A DNA stretch of 64,000 bases from Paramarasmius palmivorus (GCA_037176845.1 JAYKXP010000074.1:186001-250000); one strand, 5' to 3'. Numbered from the stretch's first letter, positions 22,141-34,281 are shown. Notes: generated by a model from the sequence alone, not told the origin. Translations and numbers: made by a program.

Positions 22141-23665
22141 TCAGCCTTCCATGAGCCTGTCCCACTTGCTTAGGCAAGAGTATCCATCGTAATCTGCCCG
22201 CGAATTTAGCATAAAACTCTGGCGCTTAGTGGAATACACTCACCGAAGCTTCGTTTCCTGTCACACCCACACCTTCCTCTTATCCAGCTCTCCTCACTCT
22301 TGGGACAATGTGTGTACGGATTATGTTCGTACCCAATGTCATCGAAAAAGTGGATCTGGTCTTTCCGTGCAAACAGAGCGGCAGCAATGGAATGCACGGG
22401 CGCATCACCCCATCGTTCATAATAGAATCCACCCTTTGAGTCCAGGTATTCGAAGAATTTGGTGTAGGCTTCTCCACGCCAAAAGTTCATGTCGGCGATT
22501 TCAAAGTTTGACCAGACTAAATTCGAACAAGTTGAGTCAGCGAGTGAACTAATGACATGAGGAGGCAGACGTACAGTGGCACAGATTATAGGAATCCCCA
22601 TTATTCTCAGACATGAATCCCATGGCGTTATCCGGGGAAACGAACTCTGGGTGCTCCCTGATGAATTCTTTGACGTGGCCCCATAGGGTTGGGATGGTTT
22701 TCTCGAACTCGTACATGGTTATGGTGAATCCGTAAATCTTGTCGTGGTCTTCCATGAACAGGAATGGGTCGAATGTGACGTCGCAGTGGAAATGAACATC
22801 GGGTCTGTGACACGTGTATTTGTATCAGTAGCAGTAGAGATGAGGATGAGGGGAGGAAGCGCACTCAATTCGCCAGTACCAGCGGTACTTTTCCATTAGC
22901 GGGTGACGGAAGAAGAACTGGATGCGTTTGTGAGTATCAAGGTAACACTTGCAGAACATGAGCGTACACCCGAGTTGAATCTACACATATTTCGGTATGA
23001 TAAGCTACCTGTTATTGTTGGTTAGCTGATGATCAATGACAAGATACTAATGCGTACCTCCATATATAACACCCTCTTCTTCCATTTTCTTCCTTCCAGC
23101 TGTCGCCCTGCTCTCGTCTATCCAGTCAGGCTGATACCAGTGCTCTTTGGGTATGAGGCCGAATTCGACGGTGGAAGAAATGACGTTCGATACACGCCTG
23201 TAGTCTTGAGATTCAGTGGTGCTATTGGACTGATAAATCAACGACTCACTGCTTGAAATCGTCGCTGAACGGCTCCTCGTTCAGAAGCACATATGGATAT
23301 CGATGAAACCTGTTGAACCTATCCTCCATCCTCCTTATACTCCTCACTGTGTTATCCAAATCACTGTTCCTCGCCAGTACGACGAATGTTGCATTGGCTT
23401 TTCGGTCGATTTGGAGGGTCGTGTTGGTGACATCTTTGAAATATTCATCTGGGATGGGATGTTTCTCAGCTGCCGAACCTCCACGAAAGTAGTCTGCTAT
23501 TCTGGAAACGGACGTCGCTCTTCCATATGATTCATTCGTGAAGCTGAGAAGGTAGTGCAAGGAGATCTATAGAATTTTGTCAGACAGGAGAAAGACACGT
23601 CGATTGATCCTGTCACTGACCACGACGACGAGGACGAGAAAGATATATCTCATTACCATGTTCAT
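22141..23665 (-). CDS. Alpha-1,2-mannosyltransferase, KRE2/MNT1/KTR family (GT15)
   Basis: Golgi type II membrane enzyme that adds alpha-1,2-mannose from GDP-mannose to O- and N-linked glycans of cell-wall and secreted proteins. Eight exons (23665-23621, 23566-23250, 23197-23058, 23008-22968, 22917-22865, 22804-22575, 22516-22244, 22193-22141) close to 383 aa. A short N-terminal hydrophobic anchor (MRYIFLVLVVV) is followed by NATFVVLARNSDL, NEEPFSDDFK, HWYQPDWIDE, VIYGGSLSYRNMCRFNSG then FFFRHP across exon joins, YRWYWRIEPDVHF, YGFTITMYEFEKTIPTLW, and NFEIADMNFWRGEAYTKFF. The end, SKWDRLMEG, is typical of the family. The stem is short, so the protein is nearly all catalytic domain. The 41-base exon 22968-23008 carries the conserved YRNMCR motif and is easily missed. 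Confidence 0.93.
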
Positions 23666-23901
23666 TTTGGGCGGATTTTTTGGGCCCTAGGGCTCGGAGA
23701 GAAGGTGATTACTGGCCAGGTGGTGGTTAATAGAAGATGGGAAAATGTTCTGTTCGGTGACGTTGTCCTCGACGTCGGCCTGATCGTTGCCAACTGCGGG
23801 ACGAGCGCTTCGCCGAAACGCTAAGCCTACATCATGACATTGAAACGGAAAAAAAGGGTTTGCTCCACATTTTCTGACTGACGACGACCACGACGGGGCC
23901 C

Positions 23902-25177
23902 ATGGACCGGTTATTCGCTCTTTTTCTTTACTTTTCAACCCCCATCTTCACTCAGGCTCGCTCTCTAACTGTGAAGAATAATTGTGCATTCACTGTATGG
24001 TGCGCCATTGACGTCGTTCCTGGGATCACGGGAGGCTAACGGGATTGCGATATAATAATAATATAGGCCCGCAGTATGTGTTCTTCCTGTCCAGATCGTT
24101 CCTAGCGTGGTCAACATTTTTGACAAATTCTTAGCTATTCACGCCCCAGATTGGCAGTGGTAGCGCTGCAAGCGGACCAGATGGAAAGACAGGGTACGTG
24201 GAGTGCATTACACAGCTGCTACTCTCCAACTCAATTTTCTGTTGGCGCAGATGGGAAGCACCAGCAGGTTCAGAAGTGTCCTTTTCCGTACCGGATGATT
24301 GGCAGGCTGGTCGGCTCTGGGTTCGTCAAACAGGTCATTCGTCCAAACAACATAACACTAATCCTGTTTTTGCAGGGCCGTCGAGACTGTGACTTCTCAA
24401 GAGCTCCACCCCTGACATGTGCTAGTGGATCTTGCAACGGTGGTCTTGAATGCACCTCTACTGTATGTCCTGTCAAGCTTACAACCCCGCACTCAAATAG
24501 CCAACGCCTGCGTTAGGGCGTTCCGCCGGCTACCCTCGCGGAATTTAGCTTCGGAGCGACCTCTGGCATAACAGATTTCTACGATAGTGCGCTGTGTTCT
24601 TCAACAAATCTGCGCGCTACTCACTTTACATCTTGCAGTCTCGTTGGTGGACGGCTTTAACCTACCGATGCAAATCACCAATAACGCCAAATGTCCTGTG
24701 GCCGAGTGTACCGTTGACTTAAACGCCGCTTGTCCGTCCTTCCTTTGTCTTTCTTGAATAGGTCATAACCAAGTTACTTGCATTAGGTCCAAGGCAACTC
24801 CGAGGGAATAACACTGCAGATGGTGCTGTATCGGGCTGTATGAGCTCGTGTCTTGCAAACCTGGATGGACAGCAAAGTGCGTTTGTTCAAAATCAACCTG
24901 CACCCATCATCACCCACAGCATCAATTGTAGCTAATTCCCCGAATTGTTGTACCGGCGACAGCAGCGGTGGCGCGACAAGTTGCACAGCAGCTGGTGTCC
25001 AATTCTTCGACTACTTCAGTGCGTTCTCCTCTATTCCTTCTACCTCCCAACGGCCCGCTAAACTGCTTTCCAGAGGGCAGATGCCCTAACGCTCTCGCCT
25101 ATGCTTTCGACGAGCTTGCGCTATGGCAATGCGACGGAAAACTGGAAGCACAATACACAGTCACATTTTGTCCATGA
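23902..25177 (+). CDS. Thaumatin-like secreted protein
   Basis: Secreted thaumatin-like protein (GH152 group), associated with beta-1,3-glucan binding or hydrolysis and cell-wall remodelling in fungi. The start ATG at 23902 opens a clear signal peptide (MDRLFALFLYFSTPIFTQARS) running directly into VKNNCAFTVWCAI, the usual N-terminus of the mature family. Later exons give GWEAPAGSEVSFSVPDDW, AGRLW then GRRDCDFS, SGSCNGGLECTS, GVPPATLAEF, VDGFNLPMQI, CMSSCLANLDG, NSPNCCTGD and a final CPNALAYAFDE...YTVTFCP. The many paired cysteines of the fold are present. At least eight exons; the joins in 23985-24150 and 24590-24830 are approximate. No frame break is needed, so it is probably functional. Confidence 0.88.
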
Positions 25178-25288
25178 CACCTCTAACCTCTAATACACCC
25201 GCGTTTTGTCCCTGATAATTCATCACTGATCTGGTGATTAGTGTGCCCACGTCCGACTATTGTTGCTGCCTATCAACCAGTGGGTGCT

Positions 25289-25354
25289 TGTTTTACTAAA
25301 AGCACAGCATCTTTACTAAAAGCGCCAGGCGCCACGATTTCTCAAGTATAAAAG
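25289..25354 (+). promoter_or_regulatory. Promoter of the HMG-box gene with a repeated 12-mer
   Basis: TTTACTAAAAGC occurs twice (25293-25304 and 25313-25324, 20 bases apart), followed by TATAAAAG at 25347-25354, 64 bases before the ATG. The repeat spacing of two helical turns suggests a paired protein-binding site, which is inference. Confidence 0.5.
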
Positions 25355-25417
25355 ACTTTTTTCTCTTTCTCTTTTAGGTTCCTTGTTTTATCGTCGACTC
25401 TCCATTCAACACGAATA

Positions 25418-27515
25418 ATGGTTCCGAAAAGAAGAAGAAACTCTGAAGACAAGTTTGACGATGAAGGTGTCGGATGTGTCCTTCTCCCGGTCGTATACTC
25501 AGTACTGATCTTCGTTTGAATTAGATTACCACCCTTCACGTCGGCAAAGGCTCATGTCTCCTCGGGAAGATTCATCAGCGGAGCGACCTACTTTAACGAT
25601 AGAAGGAGCAGCCTCTACCAATATCCTAATGCCCACATCTACATTCGCAATGGAACTACCGACCTTCACTACCCTGTCCGAGTATAAAGGTGAGTTTGGG
25701 CTTATCATTTCGTTTTTGTTGTATTCACATGGTCGCAGAACCCCAGCTAAACCATTTGGGAACAAGTGCTTTACTACATGCCGATTTTCAAGAGGGGTCC
25801 TCGACTATGCCAAATCGAGAACATGAGTGGGTCCAAGGTATATCAAAAGCTTCAATTCGTGAGAGTATACTCAGTCACTTCAGACCATGCGCCAAGGCCT
25901 TCGAGGTTGATATCCCTCGGTGTCAACGCAACTGCTCTTCCCCGATCTGGCACCTCTCTTCCCAATGTAAACCACTACCAATTCCACCTACCGTCGCCAC
26001 ACTCTCCATCGCCACCACCCTTGACCTCGATCAAACCGTCAAAACACCGACGGCTCGAAGAGGGAGATCACATCCCACGGCCACCCAACTGTTTTATGCT
26101 CTTCCGAAGAGCCTTTCTAAGATGCAACCCACACATACCAGAAGGTGTCAAGTTGGGCGGATTTGTTGCAAATGTGTGGAATAACTTGCCGGAGAATGAG
26201 AAATCTGTGTGGCGGGAAGAAGCTAACAAGAGGAAGGCGGAGCATAGAATAAAGTATCCGGGATGGCGATACTGCCCTAACCATTCCCGAGCGAAGAAGA
26301 AGAGACAAGAAAAGGAAGAGGCACAGAAGAGGCGCGTTGCTGAGAAATACGCTGGGCCTGCGGAGCAACGCCCGATCCAGACAGGAATCTTGTCATCCCA
26401 AGTCAGGTTATCAGGTAGAGCCAGCAGTAGCGCTGGTTCTGGCCAAGATGGTGTTGCTCGAACGCTGGGAATGAACATACCTTCCCCTTTACCGGTGAGC
26501 CTGACCCCTGCGCAATTCTACCTGGTTTTGATCGGTTTGTTGGCAGATAACTCCGACTAGACTCCGAGCGGGTTACCAGCAGTATTCTGTCGTACCTGGC
26601 GAAATAGACGTTACTACGTCTAGACTGGTCTATAGCCCAAGAATGCCTTCGACCCCTGTTCACGAGCAGAGGATATCTATGCGTCTACCTTTGTCAAGAA
26701 ATACCGGCATCAATGACTCAACGGAGGCGCACGATAGACAAGCCATAAGTGGTGCTGATGACTCTGACTACCAAGCAACTCAAAGTGCTATGGGGGTACG
26801 TTTTCCCTTCGTATCCAAGGATAAGCCGACTCAATCAGTATACCAGACTCCATGCTTAGATGTTGGATCCGAGAGACATTTCGTCCCTGTTCCTTGTCCA
26901 TCTAGATATCCTCTCGTACAAGTTGGTGCGGAACTCGATCTCAATGCTGCTCTGGCTCATGCAAACTCGCCCTATGTCGATTTCGAAGCACTCTCGACCC
27001 CGGGTTTGCTCAATAGCTCGTCTGAATTGCCTACCCCGAGCACGCTCGCACCTAGTTCGCTACCTAATACACCAGCTTCTGGCTTTTTCCCGTCTCCCTT
27101 GGTTCTGGATTCGTCATCCTTCTTCCCGCTCCCAGACTATCAAGGCGAAGGTTCATCAAGTCGTCAGTATGCAGAAGGTTTTTGGAACCCCAGCGACGTA
27201 GACAATGCTCTGTCTCTGCGATTTACATCGGACGAGTGCTGGTCTAATGCGATAGGACTTGGCGCGATAGATCCGGACTTAGAGTATCTTCTTAGCATTC
27301 CGCTTGAAGAAATGCAGCAGAAATTGGAGCAAGACTGTGATGCCATCGAAGGCGAACAGGAAGGGTCTGCTAGCCATGACAAGTCTGACGCTTCACTGGC
27401 AGCGGTGGCGGTAGCCTCGTCTGAAGAGGACGGTCTAGCATCAAATGAGGTCAAACAGGAAGGAGAGGAAGGAGAAGGAGATATCGATGCGGGGTTCCTC
27501 AAGTGGTTTTCTTGA
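25418..27515 (+). CDS. HMG-box transcription factor, 622 aa
   Basis: DNA-binding regulator. Exons 25418-25466, 25525-25689, 25739-25837, 25875-26494 and 26580-27515 close in one frame. A basic start (MVPKRRRN) is followed by a variable region and a single HMG box at about residues 172-245: PRPPNCFMLFRRAF, FVANVWNNLPENEK, WREEANKRKAEH, then a Lys/Arg-rich extension AKKKRQEKEEAQKRR. This is the SOX/MATA-like sequence-specific class, as in fungal mating or pheromone-response factors (Prf1/Ste11 type). The large C-terminal half is Ser/Pro-rich and ends acidic (EEDGLASNEVKQEGEEGEGD), plausibly an activation domain. The last intron (26495-26579) joins what would otherwise look like two separate open frames; the phase matches exactly. 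No mating-type homeodomain or pheromone genes are nearby, so a mating role cannot be inferred from context. Confidence 0.88.
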
Positions 27516-27737
27516 CTGGACTCGTCTCTGTATGCCCTCATGTTTCGGGCTGAACTATATTGTTATGCACCCTTTAATTCGTCGGGGCTTCGTTGTCGTG
27601 TATAGCGTATCTAGCGGCTAATATGTAAGTAGTTTGTCCGAGGGTCGTCAGACAAGAGACTGGCTACGAAGTAATAAATATTCAAAGGCCTCTCGTGGGC
27701 TACAAGAAATACAGGTAGTCGAGACATTTATGTTCAA

Positions 27738-28169
27738 CTACCTCCGACCTGCTCGTACATGTGAGCGAGACTGTTAACGAAGGATATAGCCTGAACGTAC
27801 TTCTGTTACTACTCCTACCACGGCTCTCCTGGTAGGTGCCATCCCGAGCTCTACGACTCAAATCTACATGAGGCACGTAATAAGTATCGCACGAGGGGCG
27901 AACAAGACAACCAACCTCTATTGAACGAATTGTTATTCGTCGTGATGTGGTTGACCTACAAGTTGTTGAATGATCAACCATTGACCGTATTCATGAGACC
28001 ATAATGTGTAACGTACATCTCCTCCCCTGGTCCCAAGTCTAGTTCGTCGTCCACTAGTAACACCCGTGCGATCTAGGGTATCGCTGAAACCACGGTGGGC
28101 GACGGTCGCAGTGCCGAAAGCCAAGTCAGCTCCGCCCTGGATGAGATCGCCTACGATGTTAAAAACCAT
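27738..28169 (-). CDS. Small 88-aa protein, mosaic of two cluster families
   Basis: Function unknown. Exons 28169-28017, 27955-27916, 27863-27801 and 27748-27738 close in one frame. Its start (MVFNIVGDLIQGGADLAFG...VAHRGFSDTLDRT) matches the start of the gene at 9804 (MTFGILGNLIHGGADLACG...LAHRTLDDTLDHT). Its end (RRARDGTYQESRG...SRR) matches the ends of the 79-aa genes at 5.7 and 6.9 kb (RRSVRDGTYQE). It therefore links those families, though it lies 17 kb away and beyond the A/B array. The N-terminal Gly-rich segment is mildly hydrophobic, but too short to be a confident membrane span. Confidence 0.65.
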
Positions 28170-30006
28170 TGCTGTAGATTGTTCGTTGGATAGATAAGTT
28201 ACTGCGTAGGTAGCTGTACAGTGACGATAGTGCTTTTATCCGACTGGGGGTGCTGTTCTCGTGCTGTTCCCTGAAACGGTTCGGAATTGAAATGCTTGGC
28301 AAAGAGCGAGGCTAAAGCATGGAAGGTACGCTGTGGTGATCCCAAGAATATAACTCAAAAATATGAGCCCTGAGATCTGGAAGGACGCCACTTAATTGTT
28401 CAATATAGAATGGCTGACAGCTTGAAGTTTGCACTTAGAAGTTAGAAGTGTCTCGAAAAAGCGTGTTCGTGGTGCATCCAGCAGCATATTGCCATTCATC
28501 GATATTCATCGGCTGCCCCCCATGTTATGGTCAGGGTTGAACGTTGAGGAGAGAGGGAGTATGTGAAAATCATATCCAGAGCGGGAACAAGCCCATGACT
28601 GCCATGACCGTGGTGCCGGTGATGGTTAAGTGCAAAGGTATATCTATCTATCTATCCATCCGCAACGTTTGCTTTCGTCCAGGTCCTCTCAGTCCTAATA
28701 TCCCTAGGCTCAATTTGAACACGCAAACCAATCTGACTCTCTTATAGAAAAAGAAGATTCAAGCTGTTCTGGTATCGCACCATGTTACCACTGAAGGTAC
28801 GGTTCCAATCTTTCCATCCAGCTATACTCAAAGTGTCGTGCAGGGATTTAGTACTGGTGATGACAATGTGGAATAAATGAGGCTTCTGCCAGATCATATT
28901 GCATGAAAATGGATTGCAGGAACTGAGCGCAGGTGGAAGAAAGTGGATGCCGTGGGGTTTGGAATTGACAGGCGACACGAAAGTGATTGGGGGACCACTG
29001 GTGTGTCCTTTAATACATGCTTTTGCCTCAATTCGCTGATTTCGAGAGATAGAAGATAGTGTATACGTGCTCTGATTCGCCAGCTCCAGCATGCGGGTGA
29101 CTGGTGGATGCTACCTGTCAATTTTCAACGACATCACAATATAGGAAAAACGAATTCGGTGCAACAGCATCGTTTTTAGTTCTTCCCTGAACACCATTCT
29201 ACAACGTGCTGGCTATACGCATCAGTCATCTCCTTTCAAGGATGTCCCTCAAGGACGAGGACACTGGGTATTCACCAGCTCGGTATCATGCACTACTCAC
29301 GTCAAATCTGGTTGGTCACAGGAAGCTCAACGACGTTGCCCCTTTTGCGGGTGAAGCTTGCACGGATCACTTCTCTATCTTTGCTACCTAGCCGTAACAC
29401 CAGAATGACATCCATTCTTTTAGCCAGTGACAGTGTTCTCGACCGGGGAGACAATTGCTCATTCGATCTCTATGTCATTACCAAAATCACATTACCGTTT
29501 GATGGACGTACACTATACTTAGGGCGAAGGTTTATTTGGACTCGTTTCCCTCAATCTCCGAGCCGATATACATGTACATGCTCTTTAAGGCGGTTGACAG
29601 GAGAAGACGAATAGCTCCTACTGGAGTAATATGGCAAGAAGTCTGTTGTGGGGGGCCCTTGCCTCCTTTGGCCTCATCTTTAGCTGTTTTAACGGCAGCG
29701 CCAAATCCTCTTTGTAGTTTAGGTTCTGACGTTGTAGGACTAGTTTGTTTTGTGAATACATTATACAAACCTTCGGCTTCAGATTTTCAGATCCCTTATT
29801 ACATGAGAGTGTGTTTGTAGACGTATAGACAACTTTTAGACGACAGAGCCAAATCGCTTGTCCAAACGCTTGTATGGACACCTGCTGGATGATTGGCGTC
29901 AAGAGGTAGGCGCCTTGGCGCCCAACAAACCTCTTTCAACATCAACCACCAGCTAGTCATACGACCACCACCATCGTGCCAGGACAGGCACAGAAACTCC
30001 CACAAT
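28170..30006. other. Mostly gene-free; possible decayed fragments
   Basis: Contains a short TATC microsatellite near 28640-28660. At about 29310-29400 a plus-strand frame reads IWLVTGSSTTLPLL, which looks like the first strand and loop of a short-chain dehydrogenase, but no catalytic residues follow; it may be a relic. Nothing else is supported. Confidence 0.35.
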
Positions 30007-30939
30007 ATGACGACCCGAATGCCCAAGCTTGTTGCTTTTGATTTAGAGTGCGCTATAATAGGCCCTTCTAAGCGTTTTCATACTGATTGCAACGCAGTTA
30101 CACCCTTTGGGACCTATGGATTGATACACACGTATCAGGTTCGTTCAAACCCCGAGTTTCTCTCCGCTGTTGAGACAAAGTACGGCAGGGCCCCTTAAAA
30201 GAGACAAAAACACCGTGAACGAAGTGCTAGACAAGTAATCATTCGTATCTCTACCACGATGGAATCGGAACTCATCCTACGCCGGACAGACATGGAGACA
30301 CGATCGCTTTCTATAAACATGTACCCCAAATCCTCCATCGATTACGGACAGCGGGAGTGACGATTGCTGCTGCGTCGAGAACGAGCGCACCTACATTGTA
30401 CGTGGTAGCAAACTTTGGTTCGAGTTTTAGCTTATTAACAGGCGAATCAGAGCACGGCAAGCCCTACAACTTCTCCTTGTTCCGCCCAAGACAGGCTCAG
30501 ATGATAGACCAGAGAAGGCTATAGATTTTTTCGATGTTATGGAAATATACCCTGGTGCGTCGACCATCACTACGTCGTCACCGTGAACCTCGCTAACTAG
30601 TGTAATCATTCTACAGGCTCAAAGCTCACTCACTTCCGGAAGATACATGAGAAAACTGGAATACCCTACTCCGAAATGGTACACATGTTTGCCACGCCTT
30701 GTTAAGATCAAAGCTTAATGAAAAGTCCAGCTTTTTTTCGACGACGAACACCGGAATAAAGAAACTGAGGAGCTAGGTAAGGGCTGTTTCCCCGTCATTC
30801 TCGTCGTTGACAACAATGAATGGTTCGTCTAGGAGTAACCTTCTGCCTTGTCCGGAATGGTATGGACAACCAAACGTTTGAGAAAGGCCTAGCCGAATGG
30901 AGGAAGAGGCACCCGGAGGAGGTAAACGAAGATGCATAG
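30007..30939 (+). CDS. Magnesium-dependent phosphatase-1 (HAD superfamily), 187 aa
   Basis: Cytosolic HAD-type phosphatase of the MDP-1 family, which dephosphorylates phosphotyrosine and small sugar phosphates in vitro and is linked to repair of glycated products. Eight exons (30007-30047, 30098-30138, 30189-30234, 30290-30397, 30442-30554, 30617-30678, 30731-30776, 30833-30939) close to 187 aa, the usual size. The nucleophile motif FDLDYTLWDLW is restored only when intron 1 is removed. Next come VTIAAASRTSAP (motif II Ser/Thr), GSKLTHFRKIH (motif III Lys), LFFDDEHRN (motif IV), and the conserved GVTFCLV and WRKRHP. All HAD catalytic residues are present. Four exons are under 50 bases. Confidence 0.92.
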
Positions 30940-31165
30940 ACCGCATTAACTGAATAGAGCAAGGCAAACCATAACATATGTACATAGATATAGATTGTAC
31001 CGTAAAGTCCAATCATGACGGAGAGTACCAAAAGTCTGGTGGGTATAGAAAACTAAACGGTGTCCTGATATCTGAAAACCAGTGATCGCTGGTTTGATGT
31101 ACTTCCTCGATGTCGTGACTATTCTTGCAGGTCAGATTGGAAGGGAAATAATGATGGTATGAGAC

Positions 31166-33399
31166 TCACATCCACTTCAAATGCAGTCTGATATCTTGGT
31201 GTATGGTTCGGAGGCCTGGAGAGGTGCACATTTTGCATCTGAGCGTGCGCTGGTACGGATGGACTCGAGGGTGCGGCCCCTGCTCTCTCAAAACTCTGCG
31301 TTTGATGTGCTCATCGTAAGAAGTGACCGAAAAACGGTGATTCTCGGACCCATGGGCAATCTACAGTAACGGATCAGCGAAAGCCCCAAACGAATCAAGT
31401 CCACGAACTCACCGCATTCGTCCATCTCATAAAAAGTCTTCGTTCTCCATGTGCACAGTCCAAGCACTCTATCAAGGGATCAAGCCTGTCCAGGTCTTCA
31501 GGCTTGTCTAAACCCGTAATCTCTCTTATGCTTTCAGCGTACTTGGAACCCGTTTCACAAAAGGAAATGTGTTGGACCGACCAAGGACGCCAACCCAGCA
31601 TCTTGAACGGATTGAAGTCGAGAGTGTCCCAATTCTCCTCATAGCGGAACGGAGGTTGAGGAAGAGGATAAAGGTAGTCGGCTTCGGTTAGGCAGCGGTG
31701 AGCATATACTCGGGGGACCCAAAGGGGCTCGCTGCAGGCTCTACACTTGAAAATCGTGGTGATTGAACGTAGCTGGGCAATCGTTGACCCGAGAGGCATC
31801 AGCGCTAGCAGGGCCCTCTCCTTCTCTTGAAGCCAGGAAGATGCTATTTGTGGCAGGACGGCACCCAAGACCTCCGAGCCCTCAGTTTCAGTCAGCTCCT
31901 TGTCCCATCGAGCGTCCCATAATAGCCTGTGAATCGGTTCCGACTTGAAGTGAAGCATCACATCTCCGATAGGAGGAAGCACCTCCGCTGATTTCAAGCA
32001 AAACGAATGGTAGACTCTTCCTAACAGTCGAAGACGCTCGGCAAGTGCCAGCTTCTTTTCGTGTTCCAGGTTCGCAGTCTTCTTCTTTTCTAGAAATTGC
32101 ACGAGACTTGGCATGATGTTTGTCCATACTGTATGATCCATCAGTGGCATGAACAGATGCATAGCATAAAAACGTACTGCGGTCTGTGAGTACCTTGGGC
32201 TGCCGCACTAACGGAAGTCGGAGGAATTCAGCATCAAAGTACCGATCATCCCAGCCAAGCACTTTCAGTCTCTTGACTATCCTACTCGAAGATCAGCGAT
32301 ACATACTTCTTCCGGTATCATAAAAGTACTTACTCTTGTTTCCTTTCTTCTCGGGTGCCTTGTAATTCTTGTCCACGGTTCGCAAGAGTTTGGGTGTACC
32401 ATCTTCTACATAGATCCTCGTGCTGAAGGCAATGTAAGCGACCGTCGGGCAAAAATGTTGGAGCTGTACCATGTAGCTTGCAGTCGTTTCCTTACGCTTG
32501 TTCGTCTGCCACTTCGGACATTCCTCGGGGTCATCTTTGACTTGGAGATACTCCTGAAAATAGCGTTGAATCATTGCCGGACTGTAGCCAATGCCGTATT
32601 TGCCTAGATGGAAAAACATTGAACTAGACGAAAGCGAGAAGGGACGGGAAGGTCCGTACGATTGCGGTAGGATGGTATCCCACTGTGCCGACACATCTCC
32701 ATCATATTCTTCAGACCCTTTGACCACTCTTCGAGCTGCTGCACCCGATTCGACAAACAAAAACTGGTTTTGGATGAGAGTATGTGCAGTAAACCAGTCG
32801 TAGACACACATACGCGGTAGGTACGCACTTGTGGCAACACCGTATCCTGGAGCTCCATGCCACGTTGTAACAGGGAGCATGCATGCAAACCTATTCATGT
32901 TAGCTAGTAAGCAACAGTACCCAATACCCCCAAGGAGATGTTACATACGTGACAAAATATGTCAAATAAAAGACTTGCGTACTGCGGTTCGTTCAAATCT
33001 GGAGGAATCGGTGGTAGATCAGGAACGTTTTCTCTCGCGCTACGCCATATTAGCTTTGACGACTTGGACATGAGAATGCTACGGAGGATTTTGCTCGTTC
33101 GAGCCAAGCTGAGCAGGTCTCGAGGATGAAGACACTTGAAGACCTGCCTTTCAATTCATTAGTAGTGACCCCAACTAATAACATGTGAGACGCACCTCCA
33201 AGCAAACGTCCAGCGGAACTTCTTTCGTGAACTTTTCCAACAGACCGGCTTTCCGACGACGAGGCGCTGGGACAGGCTCCGGGGTTGGTGTTATTCTTGC
33301 TCTTTTCAGAGGCCTCGGAGACCTTTCAGCCAACGTAAGCTCAACGGTAAGTTCGACCGCTGCGTGGCTATTCTGCAGCCTAGACGACCTTCGGAGCAT
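31166..33399 (-). CDS. F-box protein with C-terminal Cys/His motifs (paralogue 1)
   Basis: Probable substrate-recruiting subunit of an SCF ubiquitin ligase. First exon (33399-33196) is basic and ends in the F-box start LEKFTKEVPLDVCLE; the second (33143-32949) continues VFKCLHPRDLLSLARTSKIL and IWRSARENVPDLPP, the extended F-box common in Agaricomycetes. Later exons carry CHVCMHAPCYNVAW, then a helical middle region, a zinc-like C-x2-C-x12-H-x2-C (CRACSEPLWVPRVYAHRC), a conserved LDRLDPLIECLDC, and in the last exon (ending at 31166) CKMC with downstream histidines. The gene at 43801-46072 has the same order throughout. Exon joins between about 32290 and 32900 are approximate. The target is unknown; the Cys/His motifs may bind zinc. 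Confidence 0.8.
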
Positions 33400-33649
33400 T
33401 GTAAGTGGTGGTTCAGAAAGAAAGATTTTGTTGTGCCTCACCTTAGTGTTTGTATGGTGGATGCCATGTGTGCAGATCGGAAGCAGCCGTTCCTCAGCAG
33501 GGCTTGAGGTATATCCTTCATCCCGCCTCCCTGGCCTTTTGACAACGGCGTCGGCAGTCAATCGTGGGTCACTCATATCGGAATTTCCAATTGTCCATAC
33601 AGACGATGTCCGCTATGTTCGCATTATTAGAGGTTTGATGCAAATGATC

Positions 33650-34260
33650 AATCTTCATTGCTGCAACTGGATATCCTCGGATGCGCACCAATGGATAAAA
33701 GAGAACGCCGTGACCGTGGGATAAACGTAAAGCGCCTGCAAGACAGCCCTTTCATTGTCGAGTTGAGCTTGGGTACCAACGTTCCGGATCTGTCGAGTAC
33801 GGAAAAGCACATGAACGAACCAGGTCAATCAAACCTATACATTATGTATAGTGATACTCACAACACTGAGGAGCGAAAGTTCGATGAACGCTCATTTCCC
33901 TAAGCGCTGGAATGGTCCCGCCAAGAATTCCACTCAACGATAACCGGAGGCCACATCCATATAACATGTTTCCGATTTCGCGAGCGAGAACGACCAGCTT
34001 CAACAGATATACACAGAGGGCATCTCGGTCACAATATAAAGCGTGAAGAGTGGCAAGACCTTCCACTGCGTGTAATTTAGTTGTCACATATGCATCAGAG
34101 GTGATAGCGGACCTACAGGTAGGGGTGGCTATCTTGGGACAGGAGCTGCAATTGAGTGAACAACGTACTAGAGGAAGGCCGGTTAGTTCGCGTGTTTGGT
34201 CAGAAATGAAAAGATTGACCTCGAGCTTCCAGTTATATTGATCGAGGTGGAGAACGAGCT
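33650..34260 (-). other. Possible coding exons of an unidentified gene
   Basis: On the minus strand, 34255-34160 reads ELVLHLDQYNWKLEVNLF and 34110-33860 reads YLLKLVVLAREIGNMLYG and LSLSGILGGTIPALREM, followed by a plausible donor and a further exon near 33790. This has coding character, but I could not close one frame across the 34.15-34.1 kb junction and do not recognise the protein. It may be a decayed gene. Confidence 0.3.
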
Positions 34261-34281
34261 CCTCTACCTGCCGCCTGGTGC

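Noticed and set aside
22968..23057. Apparent loss of the GT15 YRxMCRFxSG motif and a 31-base intron in the mannosyltransferase
   Set aside because: Choosing the acceptor at 23009 and the donor at 22967 yields a 41-base exon encoding exactly that motif, with normal introns on both sides; the gene is intact.
26495..26700. Two separate genes, an HMG-box protein and a downstream acidic protein
   Set aside because: An 85-base intron with good borders joins them with matching phase, so one gene is the better model.
29288..29420. Second short-chain dehydrogenase gene (frame with IWLVTGSSTT)
   Set aside because: Only the first strand-like stretch is visible; no NAG, Ser or Tyr-Lys motifs follow in any frame.
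30040..30097. MDP-1 with a mutated nucleophile motif (DLEC instead of DLDYT)
   Set aside because: The unspliced frame is misleading; a GT-AG intron at 30048-30097 restores DLDYTLW.
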